Position numbers and translations under genes: made by a program. Of a stretch of 64,000 bases of DNA, positions 27,639-36,620 are shown in pieces. This stretch comes from Bacillota bacterium (GTDB lineage Bacteria; Bacillota; Clostridia; Clostridiales; Clostridiaceae). Position 1 is the stretch's first letter, and every line of letters starts with the position of its first letter. The stretch is from positions 118,319 through 182,318 of the forward strand of contig JAUZPI010000001.1 in assembly GCA_030706015.1 (NCBI GenBank), read 5' to 3'. The notes under the pieces were generated by a model. It saw only the letters and a program-made list of their open reading frames with translations, had not been told where the DNA came from and did not search any database.

Positions 27639-29878
27639 TGGTAATAAATAAAAAGATTACAAGAACCATGCTGGAGAACAAATCTCAGTACCTAGGTGCT
27701 CTATTCCTTATTATTTTTAGCTGCTTACTTTATACTATGTTTAATCTGCTTTCCAGCAATATGTCTACCTTGGTCAACTCCTTTGAAGAGAACTATTCAC
27801 AGGAAGATGCCAGCTTTATTTCAGATAAAAAGCTTAACAACCTAAATGCAATAGAGTCTAGATTTAATATGAAGATTGAAGAAGCTGGTTCTATTGATTA
27901 CCCTGTTTCAAAAGATACTACCTTAAGAATATTTAGTGAAAATACTAAAGTAAACATTCCGGCAATTATTGAAGGAACAAAACTTAGCAGCAATGATATT
28001 CTTATTGATCCTGCCTATGCAAAAGCTAATAAGCTTAAGGTTGGAGGCATTGTCACCTTATATAATAAAGATTTTAAAATAGCTGGTTTTATGTCACTTC
28101 CTAATTATATTTACCCTTTAAAATCTGACACTGATTTGATGAACGATCCAAAAAGCTTTGGAATAGCTGTAATAAGAAGCGCTGATTTTAACGCACTTAA
28201 TAACGGAAATGTATTTTACTCTATTAGATTTAATGACAGCAGTAACCTAGATAATAAAATATTACAGCTTAAGGATTATTTAAAAAGTAAGAATCTTATT
28301 ATTCTTCAATGGTCTAATATAAGCGAAAACCCAAGGGTAAGCTTTGTAACTGCAAAGCTTGATAGTATAAATAAAGTGAGTTCATCTATGCCTATAGCTA
28401 TTTTGCTGCTTACCTGTATATTAACTGGAATAGTTATGTGGAGAATGCTGCAAAGAGAAGCTGTAATCATAGGAACTATGTATGCCCTGGGCTATAAGAG
28501 AAAAGAAATAATGAAGCATTATCTCACCTATTCCCTATCCATAGCTGTCATAGGCGGTATAGTTGGAACAATACTAGGTGCTCTTACTTTAAGACCGATG
28601 CTAAATTATATGGTAAGCTATTTTAATATGCCAATAGAGTCTGTAGACTTTAATGCAAAATATATAATTCTTAGCATAGTATTACCTACTATTTTCTTAA
28701 CTATTTCTGGATATCTTGTAATAAACAAAGCACTTAAATCTTCTCCACTGGAACTCATGAGAGGAGGAAAAGATAATCATAAGGTGAGCTTTATTGAAAG
28801 ACATGTGAAATTAGATAGATTTAAGTTTTCAACTAAATTTAGAATACGAGAACAGCTTAGGAGTATACCAAGAAGCTTATTTCTATTACTTGGAGTTTCT
28901 TTGGCTACCATGCTGCTGCTTTTAGGTTTTGCTTCAAAGAGCTCTATAGATTTTTTAATGAAAGACACCTATGAAGCTACCTATCAGTATCAATATCAAT
29001 ATAATTTTAATTCACTGCATACAGGAACCCCTACTGAAGGTGAAGCTTTCTCACTATCTCCTTTCACCTTAAAGTCAGATAGTAAAATAAGTTTTTCAGT
29101 TAACGGTATAACTTTAGATTCTAAATATATTGCCCTTAAAGATAAATCAGGGAAGAAATTAAGTACAGATCAAGTTATTATTACAAGGCCTCGTGCAGAC
29201 AAATTAAAAATAAAGCCTGGTGATACTATCACTGCAATTAATAAACTTGATTCAAGAGAATACAATATAACCATAGACAGTATAGCTGAAACCTATGTTG
29301 GCGAAAGCATTTATATGCCTCTTTCAAAATTCAATAGCTTGCTTAATCTACCAAAGGACAGCTATATGGGACTATGGAGCAGTATTAAGCTTGATATACC
29401 TCAAAATAAATTATTAGCTACTGCAAGTATAGATGATTTCAAAAAATCCTTTGATACTATGACAAAACCTCTTCAAGCCTATGTTGGCAGCATTGCTTTT
29501 ATGTCCTTTATCATAGGGTTAATAGTTATATATGTTGTTACTTCCTTAATAATAGAAGAGAATAAAGATAATATTTCTCTTATGAAGGTTTTAGGCTATA
29601 GAAAGAGAGAGGTGTACTCACTAGTATTAAACAGCTCTGCTATTACAGTAATTTTAGGATATATCGTTGGAGTACCGCTGCTTTTAGGCTCCATGACTGC
29701 CTTATTTAATTCGGTAACCAAAGATATGAATATATCCTTCCCTGTAAGAATTGACTATATATATCTGCTTTTAGGATTCATAATTATTTACCTTACTTAT
29801 GAGATTTCAAAAGCCTTAAGCAAAAAAAAGGTTAACAAAATTTCTATGACTGACGCCTTAAAATCCAGAGCAGAATAA
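27638..29878 (+). CDS. FtsX-like ABC permease
   Basis: This 746-residue membrane protein has an N-terminal helix (YLGALFLIIFSCLLYTMFN), a large extracellular domain, three helices near 255-370, a fourth region near 415, a second extracellular domain and three C-terminal helices, with FtsX/MacB core blocks around ALGYKRKEIMKHY and VLGYRKREVYSLV. The duplicated-FtsX layout is typical of Gram-positive peptide exporters or bacitracin-type resistance pumps. Translation is coupled to the ATPase gene by TAATG. Its substrate is unknown. Confidence 0.88.
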   Translation: MVINKKITRTMLENKSQYLGALFLIIFSCLLYTMFNLLSSNMSTLVNSFEENYSQEDASFISDKKLNNLNAIESRFNMKIEEAGSIDYPVSKDTTLRIFSENTKVNIPAIIEGTKLSSNDILIDPAYAKANKLKVGGIVTLYNKDFKIAGFMSLPNYIYPLKSDTDLMNDPKSFGIAVIRSADFNALNNGNVFYSIRFNDSSNLDNKILQLKDYLKSKNLIILQWSNISENPRVSFVTAKLDSINKVSSSMPIAILLLTCILTGIVMWRMLQREAVIIGTMYALGYKRKEIMKHYLTYSLSIAVIGGIVGTILGALTLRPMLNYMVSYFNMPIESVDFNAKYIILSIVLPTIFLTISGYLVINKALKSSPLELMRGGKDNHKVSFIERHVKLDRFKFSTKFRIREQLRSIPRSLFLLLGVSLATMLLLLGFASKSSIDFLMKDTYEATYQYQYQYNFNSLHTGTPTEGEAFSLSPFTLKSDSKISFSVNGITLDSKYIALKDKSGKKLSTDQVIITRPRADKLKIKPGDTITAINKLDSREYNITIDSIAETYVGESIYMPLSKFNSLLNLPKDSYMGLWSSIKLDIPQNKLLATASIDDFKKSFDTMTKPLQAYVGSIAFMSFIIGLIVIYVVTSLIIEENKDNISLMKVLGYRKREVYSLVLNSSAITVILGYIVGVPLLLGSMTALFNSVTKDMNISFPVRIDYIYLLLGFIIIYLTYEISKALSKKKVNKISMTDALKSRAE

Positions 29879-29890
29879 GCATTAAAATAT

Positions 29891-29940
29891 GGGATTTATA
29901 GCTTATCCATAAAACTGGATAGTTTATAAATTCCTTTTTT
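29891..29940 (+). terminator. Terminator of the TetR-ABC-FtsX operon
   Basis: A long interrupted stem (GGGATTTATA and inner TATCC pairing with GGATA and TATAAATTCC) is followed by TTTTTT. Confidence 0.75.
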
Positions 29941-30266
29941 AAGTTGTTAATTAGTATTCAACCACCTTATTTATGTAATAACATACTTATAATTTTTCAT
30001 AGCTTTGCATGATAATCTTATATATATGTAACGTTATCATTATTTTTTTAGTAGTTTCATGGAAATATTTTGATAATTCAACGAAATCGTTTTATATTAA
30101 CAATTTGAACTGTAATTTAGGTATGTTATATTGCGTATTATGTAGTGTTATAATATTATAAAGGTAGTAAATATTAGCTAAACACTTCTATTTATTACCT
30201 TTATAATATATGGGCGGGAATTATATAGTTCTCACCCCTAGTACAAGTTAAACGGGAGGGATTTGT
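29941..30266. other. Long AT-rich leader region before a hypothetical gene
   Basis: These 326 bases contain a possible promoter TTGCGT-N17-TATTAT near 30131-30159 and a 16-bp stem-loop (30158-30204). I see no gene or known riboswitch motif here. Confidence 0.45.
30158..30204 (+). promoter_or_regulatory. Stem-loop in the leader of the 93-residue hypothetical gene
   Basis: ATAAAGGTAGTAAATA (30158-30173) pairs with TATTTATTACCTTTAT (30189-30204), sixteen pairs with one G-U, loop of 15. No T-run follows, so it is not a simple terminator. It could be an operator or an mRNA structure about 60 bases before the start codon. Confidence 0.45.
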
Positions 30267-30548
30267 ATGGCTTATAGAGAAGTAAAAGTTAGATTAAAGG
30301 AATCAGTAACATCAACTGACTTCTGGAGAGCTACTTATTGCTGCGATACCAATTTAGGAATAAGACTTGTGCATGACTTCAATAAAATGAAAAAAGAATA
30401 CCTTAAAGGAAAGATATATACATTAGGTTCTTTAGAGGTTGCAATACCAATGTCCTATTTTAATAGACAGAATGAAACCATAGACAATGACATAATAGAA
30501 TACGGTTATATTAAAGAAGGCAAGAACATATGGGAAATTGTTGAATAG
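30267..30548 (+). CDS. Hypothetical protein, 93 residues
   Basis: A strong ribosome site (GGGAGGG, eight bases before the ATG) and good codon use support expression. The sequence starts MAYREVKVRLKES, has a CC pair at residues 25-26 and ends GYIKEGKNIWEIVE. It has no signal peptide or membrane helix. I do not recognise the family. It is monocistronic, with its own terminator at 30619-30650. Confidence 0.6.
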   Translation: MAYREVKVRLKESVTSTDFWRATYCCDTNLGIRLVHDFNKMKKEYLKGKIYTLGSLEVAIPMSYFNRQNETIDNDIIEYGYIKEGKNIWEIVE

Positions 30549-30618
30549 TCTATTTAAATGTGCTAATTCACTTTATTCTAACCCCTTCGAAAACTTATAT
30601 AACTATTACCAAAAATGG

Positions 30619-30650
30619 AGGAGAGTTCTTTACTGACTCTCCTTTATTTT
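30619..30650 (+). terminator. Terminator of the hypothetical gene
   Basis: AGGAGAGT pairs with ACTCTCCT over a 9-base loop, followed by TTATTTTAT on the plus strand. Confidence 0.8.
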
Positions 30651-30698
30651 ATATAATAGGTTTACTACAAGATTTTATTATAATCAGGAGGTTTAAAA

Positions 30699-31649
30699 TT
30701 GAAAGGTATATTTGTAAACAAAAACTCTCAAGTGCGTTCAGGCTGGAAAATAACCGCAACTCTTGCTACATTTTTTGCTGTGACACTTGTAACTGCTATA
30801 CTATTCCAGCTTATCTTTATATTATATCTAGCAGCAGCAAAGCATATGTCCCTTCATGATATTTCCGTTTACGGAAAAACTTCTTTATCAATTGATAGTG
30901 CCTTTAGGACAATCGGTAATATTCTACAGTGTTCTTCCATGATTTTTTCAGTTGTTTTGTTTTGGAAGGTATTTGATAAGAAGCCTATTCGATATATTGG
31001 GTTTATTAATCTAAAGCATGGCTATAAGGATTTACTTAAAGGCTTATTATTAGGAGCCATTTCACTTACTGCTGTTTTTGCAATCCTTTTAGCCACTGGA
31101 CATATCACTATGCTTAATCCCTTCTCCAAACCTAATTTCAATATGTCTTTATTAAATGGATTGATTTTATTTATCTTTGTTGGAATAAATGAAGAGATGT
31201 TTGCTAGAGGCTATTGCATGACGGTATTAAAACAAACGGGAAATAAGTGGGTGCCAGCCATAGTGTCAGCAATAATCTTTGCTCTTATGCACTCCATGAA
31301 TTCGGGTATAAGCATTTTCAGTTACGTTAACCTTTTCCTATTCGGACTTTTTACTGCTTACATGTTTATAAGATCAGGGAACCTGTGGTTATCAATAGGT
31401 TATCATATAACTTGGAACTATTTTGAAGGAAATGTGTTTGGATTCTTAGTTAGTGGACAAGAAGCAAATGGGATATACAACGTGAAAAATAAGGTTGATA
31501 ATATAATTACAGGTGGAAGCTTTGGGCCAGAAGGCGGCTTAGTTGTTACTTTTATCATTGCAGTAGGATTTATATACCTATGGAAATTTTATAAGCCATC
31601 TATGTCAAATAACTCTGCTAAAGACAATACTATAATAACGGAATTATAA
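30699..31649 (+). CDS. CPBP-family intramembrane metalloprotease
   Basis: The 316-residue protein has about eight hydrophobic segments. The CPBP motifs are visible: EEMFAR (EExxxR) near residue 165, AIIFALMHSMN and GYHITWNYFEG, whose histidine and asparagine complete the metal site. The family includes CAAX proteases and bacteriocin-immunity proteins. The start is TTG, preceded by an excellent CAGGAGG seven bases upstream. It is isolated between terminators, so no partner is evident. Confidence 0.87.
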   Translation: MKGIFVNKNSQVRSGWKITATLATFFAVTLVTAILFQLIFILYLAAAKHMSLHDISVYGKTSLSIDSAFRTIGNILQCSSMIFSVVLFWKVFDKKPIRYIGFINLKHGYKDLLKGLLLGAISLTAVFAILLATGHITMLNPFSKPNFNMSLLNGLILFIFVGINEEMFARGYCMTVLKQTGNKWVPAIVSAIIFALMHSMNSGISIFSYVNLFLFGLFTAYMFIRSGNLWLSIGYHITWNYFEGNVFGFLVSGQEANGIYNVKNKVDNIITGGSFGPEGGLVVTFIIAVGFIYLWKFYKPSMSNNSAKDNTIITEL

Positions 31650-31657
31650 CAATAATG

Positions 31658-31687
31658 AAGGGAACCTCACTTTTTTGAGGTTCCCTT
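31658..31687. terminator. Bidirectional terminator between convergent genes
   Basis: A 12-bp perfect stem AAGGGAACCTCA/TGAGGTTCCCTT with a 6-base loop lies between the plus-strand CPBP gene and the minus-strand oxidoreductase. It ends with only two T on each side, so it works best as a shared convergent structure. Confidence 0.8.
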
Positions 31688-31694
31688 ACTACAT

Positions 31695-33185
31695 TTAGAA
31701 CTTAAATGTAAACTCCTTGCCTTCTTTTTTACAAAGCTTTTGTATTGCCCACTTTCCTGCTAGTACAGCAGAAGGTAACCCACCAGGCATGAAAATCCAT
31801 TGTCCTGCAACAAATAGGTTGTCTATTCCTTTAATTAATCCATTATGAATCAAGGCTTTAGATTTTGGTGATATATCAAATCCCATCCATGCTCCTTTAT
31901 AGGCTCCGAAATACCTCTCATAAGTTAATGGAGTTGATACATCTACAGCTTCAAATTTACCCCTTGTTTCTGGATACAGCTTGCCTATTCTATCTATTAA
32001 ATCCTTAGATAACTTGTCCTTCTCTGCATAATACTTCTCAGTGCTGCTGTCTCGCAAGTTTTTCCAATAATCATAATCATCTCCCATTATTCTTACTATA
32101 ATTACCGAACTGCCTTTAGGTGCAAAGCTTGGTTCATGGCAGTAATGTTTTAAATTTATTCTATCAATTAGCTTGCCGCCACATTTAAAAGGCTCTACCT
32201 CGTAAGAAATATCATGTTCCCTAGGCGACAAATCGCAACTAACGCCAAACCCTATATTTACACTGCTGTGTATAGGATAAAGGTCTGGGTTATTAAATTG
32301 TTTGTCAAACACCTTATCTTTATATTTACCCTCTAATAATTTTGTCATTAGCATGCCTGCATCTACTGTGGAAATAACATAATCACCCTTTATAATCTCG
32401 CCGCTATCAAGTTGAATCCCAACTGCATCGCCATTTTCAACTATAATTCTTTTAGCCTTTGTGTTATAAAAAATCTTTCCCCCTAGTTCTTTAAATTTAT
32501 CAGCCATTCTAAAGGACATTTTAAGCGATCCCCCCATTGGGTAGCCACCATTTCCAGATGTAAATGTACCAAAGCTAAAGAATATAGCCATGGCATAATA
32601 ATTTTCGGGGCAAGTATTCTTAATAGCTTCACGAATTAGTTGGCTTTTAAATCTTGATGCATACTCCTCTATAGATGACTTCTGAAGTAATGATAAATCC
32701 TTACTTATATGTCTATACTCCATGCCCATCTTAATATAATCAATTATATTCATCATATCCATAGGCTTCTTAGTGGGAACTGTTAAAACTTGAAATTTCC
32801 TAATAAGGTCTATAAACCTAGCTATTTCCTCATTATCCTCTGGTGAAAGTTCATTCAGATGCTGCTTCAATTTATCTATATCCCTGTAAAAGTACAAGGT
32901 TTTACCATTCTTATTGTATGCAAATAAATAGTCTGCCTGATATATATCTGTATCCTGAAAAGCCCCTAGTTCCTTCCAAACCTTATAAAGATCAGTATCT
33001 TCTTTTGTTCCAGTAAGCCAATGAATGCAATTATCAAAATGATAACCCGTTCTGCTCCAGCCAGTACACTCACCCCCTGGTATAGAGTGCATTTCATATA
33101 TCTCTGCGTCAAAGCCATGTTGCCTAGCAAATATTCCTGCACTTAGACCTGATATTCCTGCCCCAATAATAATTAATTTCTTCAT
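31695..33185 (-). CDS. FAD-dependent phytoene-desaturase-like oxidoreductase
   Basis: This 496-residue flavoprotein has an N-terminal dinucleotide-binding motif GAGISGLSAGIFARQHGF with a following acidic residue (EIYE), and a C-terminal FAD motif VAGQWIFMPGGLPSAVLAGK as in CrtI-type amine oxidase/desaturase proteins. No other carotenoid gene is nearby, so the substrate may be a different lipid or polyene. The operator shared with the neighbouring TetR gene (33196-33219) is 11 bases before its start. Confidence 0.82.
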   Translation of the reverse strand: MKKLIIIGAGISGLSAGIFARQHGFDAEIYEMHSIPGGECTGWSRTGYHFDNCIHWLTGTKEDTDLYKVWKELGAFQDTDIYQADYLFAYNKNGKTLYFYRDIDKLKQHLNELSPEDNEEIARFIDLIRKFQVLTVPTKKPMDMMNIIDYIKMGMEYRHISKDLSLLQKSSIEEYASRFKSQLIREAIKNTCPENYYAMAIFFSFGTFTSGNGGYPMGGSLKMSFRMADKFKELGGKIFYNTKAKRIIVENGDAVGIQLDSGEIIKGDYVISTVDAGMLMTKLLEGKYKDKVFDKQFNNPDLYPIHSSVNIGFGVSCDLSPREHDISYEVEPFKCGGKLIDRINLKHYCHEPSFAPKGSSVIIVRIMGDDYDYWKNLRDSSTEKYYAEKDKLSKDLIDRIGKLYPETRGKFEAVDVSTPLTYERYFGAYKGAWMGFDISPKSKALIHNGLIKGIDNLFVAGQWIFMPGGLPSAVLAGKWAIQKLCKKEGKEFTFKF

Positions 33186-33195
33186 AATATCCCCC

Positions 33196-33219
33196 TTTGA
33201 TTAAACATTCACTCAATAT
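33196..33219 (-). promoter_or_regulatory. TetR operator copy in front of the oxidoreductase
   Basis: The 24-base segment beginning TTTGATTAAACATTCACTCA matches the site at 33901-33924 at 20 of 24 positions. The minus-strand core TGAGTGAATGTTTA resembles known AcrR/TetR-type operators of the TGAACGAACA class. Confidence 0.7.
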
Positions 33220-33265
33220 GTTCTTATTTATTGAGCTAGTCTTTCGACTAGCTATTATATTTTTA

Positions 33266-33883
33266 CTATTGTTTAAACATTCTAAGTATTAAATTTGAAT
33301 CCGGTACTAACTCTCCCTGAGGTGCATCCATATACATAACTGTAACCTTAGTCATTATTATTCCCTGAAGAGTAGACCAAAAAGTAGAAGCCAGTAAAAA
33401 CGGATCTCCTTGAATTACCGTTCCTTCTTCCTGTGCTTCTTTCATTAATTGTGCTGTGGTGGGAAGAATCTTCATTTCTTTAGCTAAAGCATCCTTTACA
33501 CACTTAGGCATTGGATCTAACATGATTGCCTGATAAATAAAGAAAAAATTAAGCAGTTCTTCTTTCCCGGCTTTAATATAGTTAATTACTCCTTCAGTTA
33601 TTGCAGAGAGGCCCTGCCAGCCCTTAAGGTTATATTGATTAATCATATTAACAATAGACTCCGAGGATTCAATTGCTCTCTCTATAACAGCTGCATACAA
33701 CTCATCCTTAGAACTATAGTAATGATATATAAGTCCCTGACTTATACTGCCTGCCTTTGCTATGCCTGATATTTTAGTACCACTGTATCCCTTACGGGCA
33801 AACTCTGATAAAGCTGCATTTAGTATTTCTTCTCTTCTCTTATCTAATATTGCTTGGTTTTGTTCATCAGTTCTTGGTGACAT
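33266..33883 (-). CDS. TetR-family regulator of the oxidoreductase
   Basis: This 205-residue regulator has the helix-turn-helix TKISGIAKAGSISQGLIYHY followed by YSSKDELYAAVIE (residues 30-70), and a C-terminal helical domain of the TetR_C type. It is transcribed just upstream of the oxidoreductase in the same direction. Near-identical operator sequences precede each gene, which predicts autoregulation plus control of the neighbour. RBS AGAGGAT precedes the ATG. Confidence 0.88.
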   Translation of the reverse strand: MSPRTDEQNQAILDKRREEILNAALSEFARKGYSGTKISGIAKAGSISQGLIYHYYSSKDELYAAVIERAIESSESIVNMINQYNLKGWQGLSAITEGVINYIKAGKEELLNFFFIYQAIMLDPMPKCVKDALAKEMKILPTTAQLMKEAQEEGTVIQGDPFLLASTFWSTLQGIIMTKVTVMYMDAPQGELVPDSNLILRMFKQ

Positions 33884-33900
33884 ATCTATCCTCTATTCTT

Positions 33901-33924
33901 TTTGATTAAATGTTCGTTCAATAT
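33901..33924 (-). promoter_or_regulatory. TetR operator copy in front of the tetR gene
   Basis: The 24-base segment beginning TTTGATTAAATGTTCGTTCA lies 18 bases before the start codon of the regulator. Its minus-strand core TGAACGAACATTTA contains the imperfect dyad typical for this regulator class. Confidence 0.7.
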
Positions 33925-33970
33925 AATTATATTAATCTTATTCCCATTTGTCAATAATCCCCGTCTGAGG

Positions 33971-35236
33971 CTAAGAATTCTGTTTAAGTGTGAAGTCTAC
34001 ACATAGTATATATTCTGTATCTGTATTTAAAGCATTATTGAAGATAATAGATATAGTTCTGCATACATTCCCTGTTGCGTGTGAAATATATGGATCTGTA
34101 ATGTATTTATTTAATCTTGAACTTACCAGCTCATAATAGTATTTTTTTAATGAATTATCTGATCCCTTTTCTGCTGGGTAAAACATAAGACTTTGATCAC
34201 GCTTGTTACTAAAACCTCTTGCAAATATTGTATTACTTATCTGAATTCCATCCAGATCTAAAATATATGAACATTCAATATTTAAATCTGTATGCTCATA
34301 AACAAACTCCTGCAGCACCCTATCAAACTCATCAGATTTTTTATATTCTAAATCACTAATAAGCTCCTTTAAGTGCCTGTCTATTTTGTTTCTATAAATT
34401 TGCTCCTTCTTCATCTTCAAATGTATATAGTCCTTATATTCAACAGCAGTATTTTTTATTTTATCATCTAAAGTATTCATAAGCTCATTGTTCAGAAATA
34501 AAGGTTTTGAGAAATAATATCCTTGAATTAAATGTGCACCATATTCAAGCGCATAATCCAATTCCACCTCTGTTTCTACTCCTTCTACAATTACCACTGC
34601 TCCTATTTTATTTGCTAGATTTACAAGACTCCTCAGTATTTCCTGCTTATGATAACTATCTTCAATATCCTTTATAAGTGATCTATCTAATTTAATAATA
34701 TCTGGTTTTAGCAGTGAGATTCTCTCGAAATTAGAAAAACCAGTTCCCACATCATCTAATGCTATTAAAAATCCATACCCTCTATACTGCTTAACAAAAG
34801 CAACCAAATGATCAATATGTTTTACATTAGATTCATTTATTTCAATTACAATATTTTCGGGTGAAAAACCGTATTTCAATACCTGCTGCAAAAAATAATT
34901 AGATCCATGTACTTCTTCAATTATTGATGCCTCAATATTTACAAACAGACGTAAATCTTTATTAGTGCAATGATAACACTTGAAACCCTCTAGACATTTA
35001 TCTCTGCAGCCTCGGTCAAAATTAACAGCAAGTCCATTATTACATGCATATTCAAACATCTTTATTGGAGAAATCATTTTAGAATTTAATTTATTAAGTC
35101 CTCTAGATAACCCCTCAAATCCCACTACTTTTTGCTTACTCAAAGAAACTATTGGCTGATATTGTGCAACTATATTGTTATTCTCCACAATCTCCTTTAT
35201 TGTATTAATTTCCTGAAACCTATTTTCTTCACTCAT
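33971..35236 (-). CDS. EAL-domain cyclic-di-GMP phosphodiesterase, YkuI-like
   Basis: This 421-residue protein has an N-terminal EAL domain (residues 20-255): EGLSRG replaces the EAL tripeptide, and FVNIEAS, VIEINES, ALDDVGTG, IIKLDRSLI, VIVEGVETE and IQGYYFSKP supply the expected metal-binding and catalytic residues. The C-terminal part (about 300-421, SYILDLDGIQISN, ending YILCVDF) resembles the YkuI_C PAS-like domain. It probably degrades or senses cyclic di-GMP. The ATG at 35236 is preferred over an in-frame TTG that touches the AAGGA site. Confidence 0.85.
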   Translation of the reverse strand: MSEENRFQEINTIKEIVENNNIVAQYQPIVSLSKQKVVGFEGLSRGLNKLNSKMISPIKMFEYACNNGLAVNFDRGCRDKCLEGFKCYHCTNKDLRLFVNIEASIIEEVHGSNYFLQQVLKYGFSPENIVIEINESNVKHIDHLVAFVKQYRGYGFLIALDDVGTGFSNFERISLLKPDIIKLDRSLIKDIEDSYHKQEILRSLVNLANKIGAVVIVEGVETEVELDYALEYGAHLIQGYYFSKPLFLNNELMNTLDDKIKNTAVEYKDYIHLKMKKEQIYRNKIDRHLKELISDLEYKKSDEFDRVLQEFVYEHTDLNIECSYILDLDGIQISNTIFARGFSNKRDQSLMFYPAEKGSDNSLKKYYYELVSSRLNKYITDPYISHATGNVCRTISIIFNNALNTDTEYILCVDFTLKQNS

Positions 35237-35362
35237 ATTAATCAATTCCTTATATAAAATGCTTAATACATAATATTAACCTATACAACTTATTATGACT
35301 TTTATCTTCAAAGCTTCATTTTTATTCATATATTTTTTTCATTTAATAAATTTAATTTAAAA

Positions 35363-35393
35363 AAGCTTTAGTGCCATCTTTGCACTAAAGCTT
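35363..35393 (-). terminator. Terminator after the DUF2752 gene
   Basis: A perfect 12-bp stem AAGCTTTAGTGC/GCACTAAAGCTT with a 7-base loop is followed on the minus strand by four further T. Confidence 0.88.
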
Positions 35394-35399
35394 CATCTT

Positions 35400-35846
35400 T
35401 TAAGGTCTTAGTAATGTAAATGGAAATATCGGCACATTCCTTAATATCCAATATGCCAATATTATACCAATAAGGATAATGGCTCCTCTAAGATTAAAAT
35501 TAAACTCCGGAAGTAATGCATTTCCATTCACCTTTATCCCCGCCAGCACTATGCCTAGATACATCATAAAAGGTATTCCTATAATGTAAAGAGGATTATA
35601 CCTAAAAGCTGCTCTAAGATTACCATGTAAAAGCTCATACGTTGCCCTTGTGGCTCCACACCCCGGGCAATACAAATGGAGATAAGTTCTAAAGATACAT
35701 GGAGGAAAAACATTTCCTTCAAAAGGGCTGTGATAATATAAATATACAGTAGCAACTGCTGCGAGAAGTGCAAAAGCTGATATAATTAACAAAACTTTTT
35801 TCCCAAATGAAAAACGTATTTCGTAGGAACCTATACTAAAGCCCAT
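35400..35846 (-). CDS. DUF2752 membrane protein
   Basis: This 148-residue protein shows the family signature CPGCGATRATYELLHGNL followed by RAAFRYNPL, between hydrophobic segments (VLLIISAFALLAAVATVYLY; IILIGIILAYWIL). DUF2752 proteins are small membrane proteins of unknown function whose CxxC may bind metal or form a disulphide. It follows the zinc-ribbon gene by 12 bases, so the pair is an operon. A second DUF2752 gene is at 52650-53027. Confidence 0.8.
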   Translation of the reverse strand: MGFSIGSYEIRFSFGKKVLLIISAFALLAAVATVYLYYHSPFEGNVFPPCIFRTYLHLYCPGCGATRATYELLHGNLRAAFRYNPLYIIGIPFMMYLGIVLAGIKVNGNALLPEFNFNLRGAIILIGIILAYWILRNVPIFPFTLLRP

Positions 35847-35858
35847 TCCTTTTTCCCC

Positions 35859-36485
35859 TTATAGACTTCTAAATTCATTAACTGAATTCTTTGGTACTGC
35901 AATTCCAATGGCAAATAATACAATCCAAACTAGTACCACAAATATTATAAAACCCAGTGATATCCATGTTAATATTTTAGAATTTCTAGCCAGTTTTTCT
36001 GCGCCAGATACATTTCCTGCTTCTAGGCTTGATTTCACCTGAGATGAAAAAACCACTGCTATTATGCTTAATATTAAACTCACTGGATTTGTGCAGCAGC
36101 ATAGTACACTAAACACAAGTGTTACAACTGCAAAAGCTAAATTGTTAGACACATCCTGTTGAATCCTTGGAGATTGTCCGTAATATTGACTATCATTATA
36201 TCCGTTATTCTGGTAAGAATTGGACTGGAATTGATTTTGTATATTATTCTCTCCAGGATTTTGTGAATTAATCTGACTAAAATTTTCTTGATAGGCTCCA
36301 AAAGATTGTCTTGGCTCAGGCTGCTGATTAACCTCAGGCTGCTGATTAACCTCAGGCTGCTGGCTAATCTCAGGTTGTTGAATGTCTTCAGGTTGCAGCT
36401 CAATCTTTTGTTCTAATGGAGTACCGCAGAAAATACACTCTACCGCGTCGTCCCCATTCTGAGTTCCGCATTTTGGGCAATACAT
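35859..36485 (-). CDS. Zinc-ribbon membrane protein with Gln/Pro-rich linker
   Basis: The 208-residue protein starts with a zinc ribbon (MYCPKCGTQN...CIFCG). Next comes a low-complexity linker of tandem QQPEVN-type hexapeptides (18-nt repeats at about 36319-36376), a Q/N-rich stretch, and two C-terminal helices (FAVVTLVFSVLCCCTNPVSL; ISLGFIIFVVLVWIVLFAIG). The C-terminal part resembles DUF4190. Function is unknown. It is co-transcribed with the DUF2752 gene. Confidence 0.7.
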   Translation of the reverse strand: MYCPKCGTQNGDDAVECIFCGTPLEQKIELQPEDIQQPEISQQPEVNQQPEVNQQPEPRQSFGAYQENFSQINSQNPGENNIQNQFQSNSYQNNGYNDSQYYGQSPRIQQDVSNNLAFAVVTLVFSVLCCCTNPVSLILSIIAVVFSSQVKSSLEAGNVSGAEKLARNSKILTWISLGFIIFVVLVWIVLFAIGIAVPKNSVNEFRSL

Positions 36486-36620
36486 AAAAAATACCTCCTA
36501 TTACTTTCCCTATAAAGATCTTCAATCCTTATGGCTTTAAAAAATTGTATAAATTAGTTCATCTAAGTTATATTCGATACTTGACGAATTTTTCCTCTTT
36601 TTTCATATATAATAGTATAG

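Noticed and set aside
30560..30859. Plus-strand 99-codon frame overlapping the CPBP protease start
   Set aside because: It crosses a terminator and overlaps a well-supported gene with a strong ribosome site in another frame.
36319..36376. Tandem 18-base repeats
   Set aside because: They encode the in-frame Gln/Pro-rich hexapeptide linker of the zinc-ribbon protein and are explained by the protein sequence.
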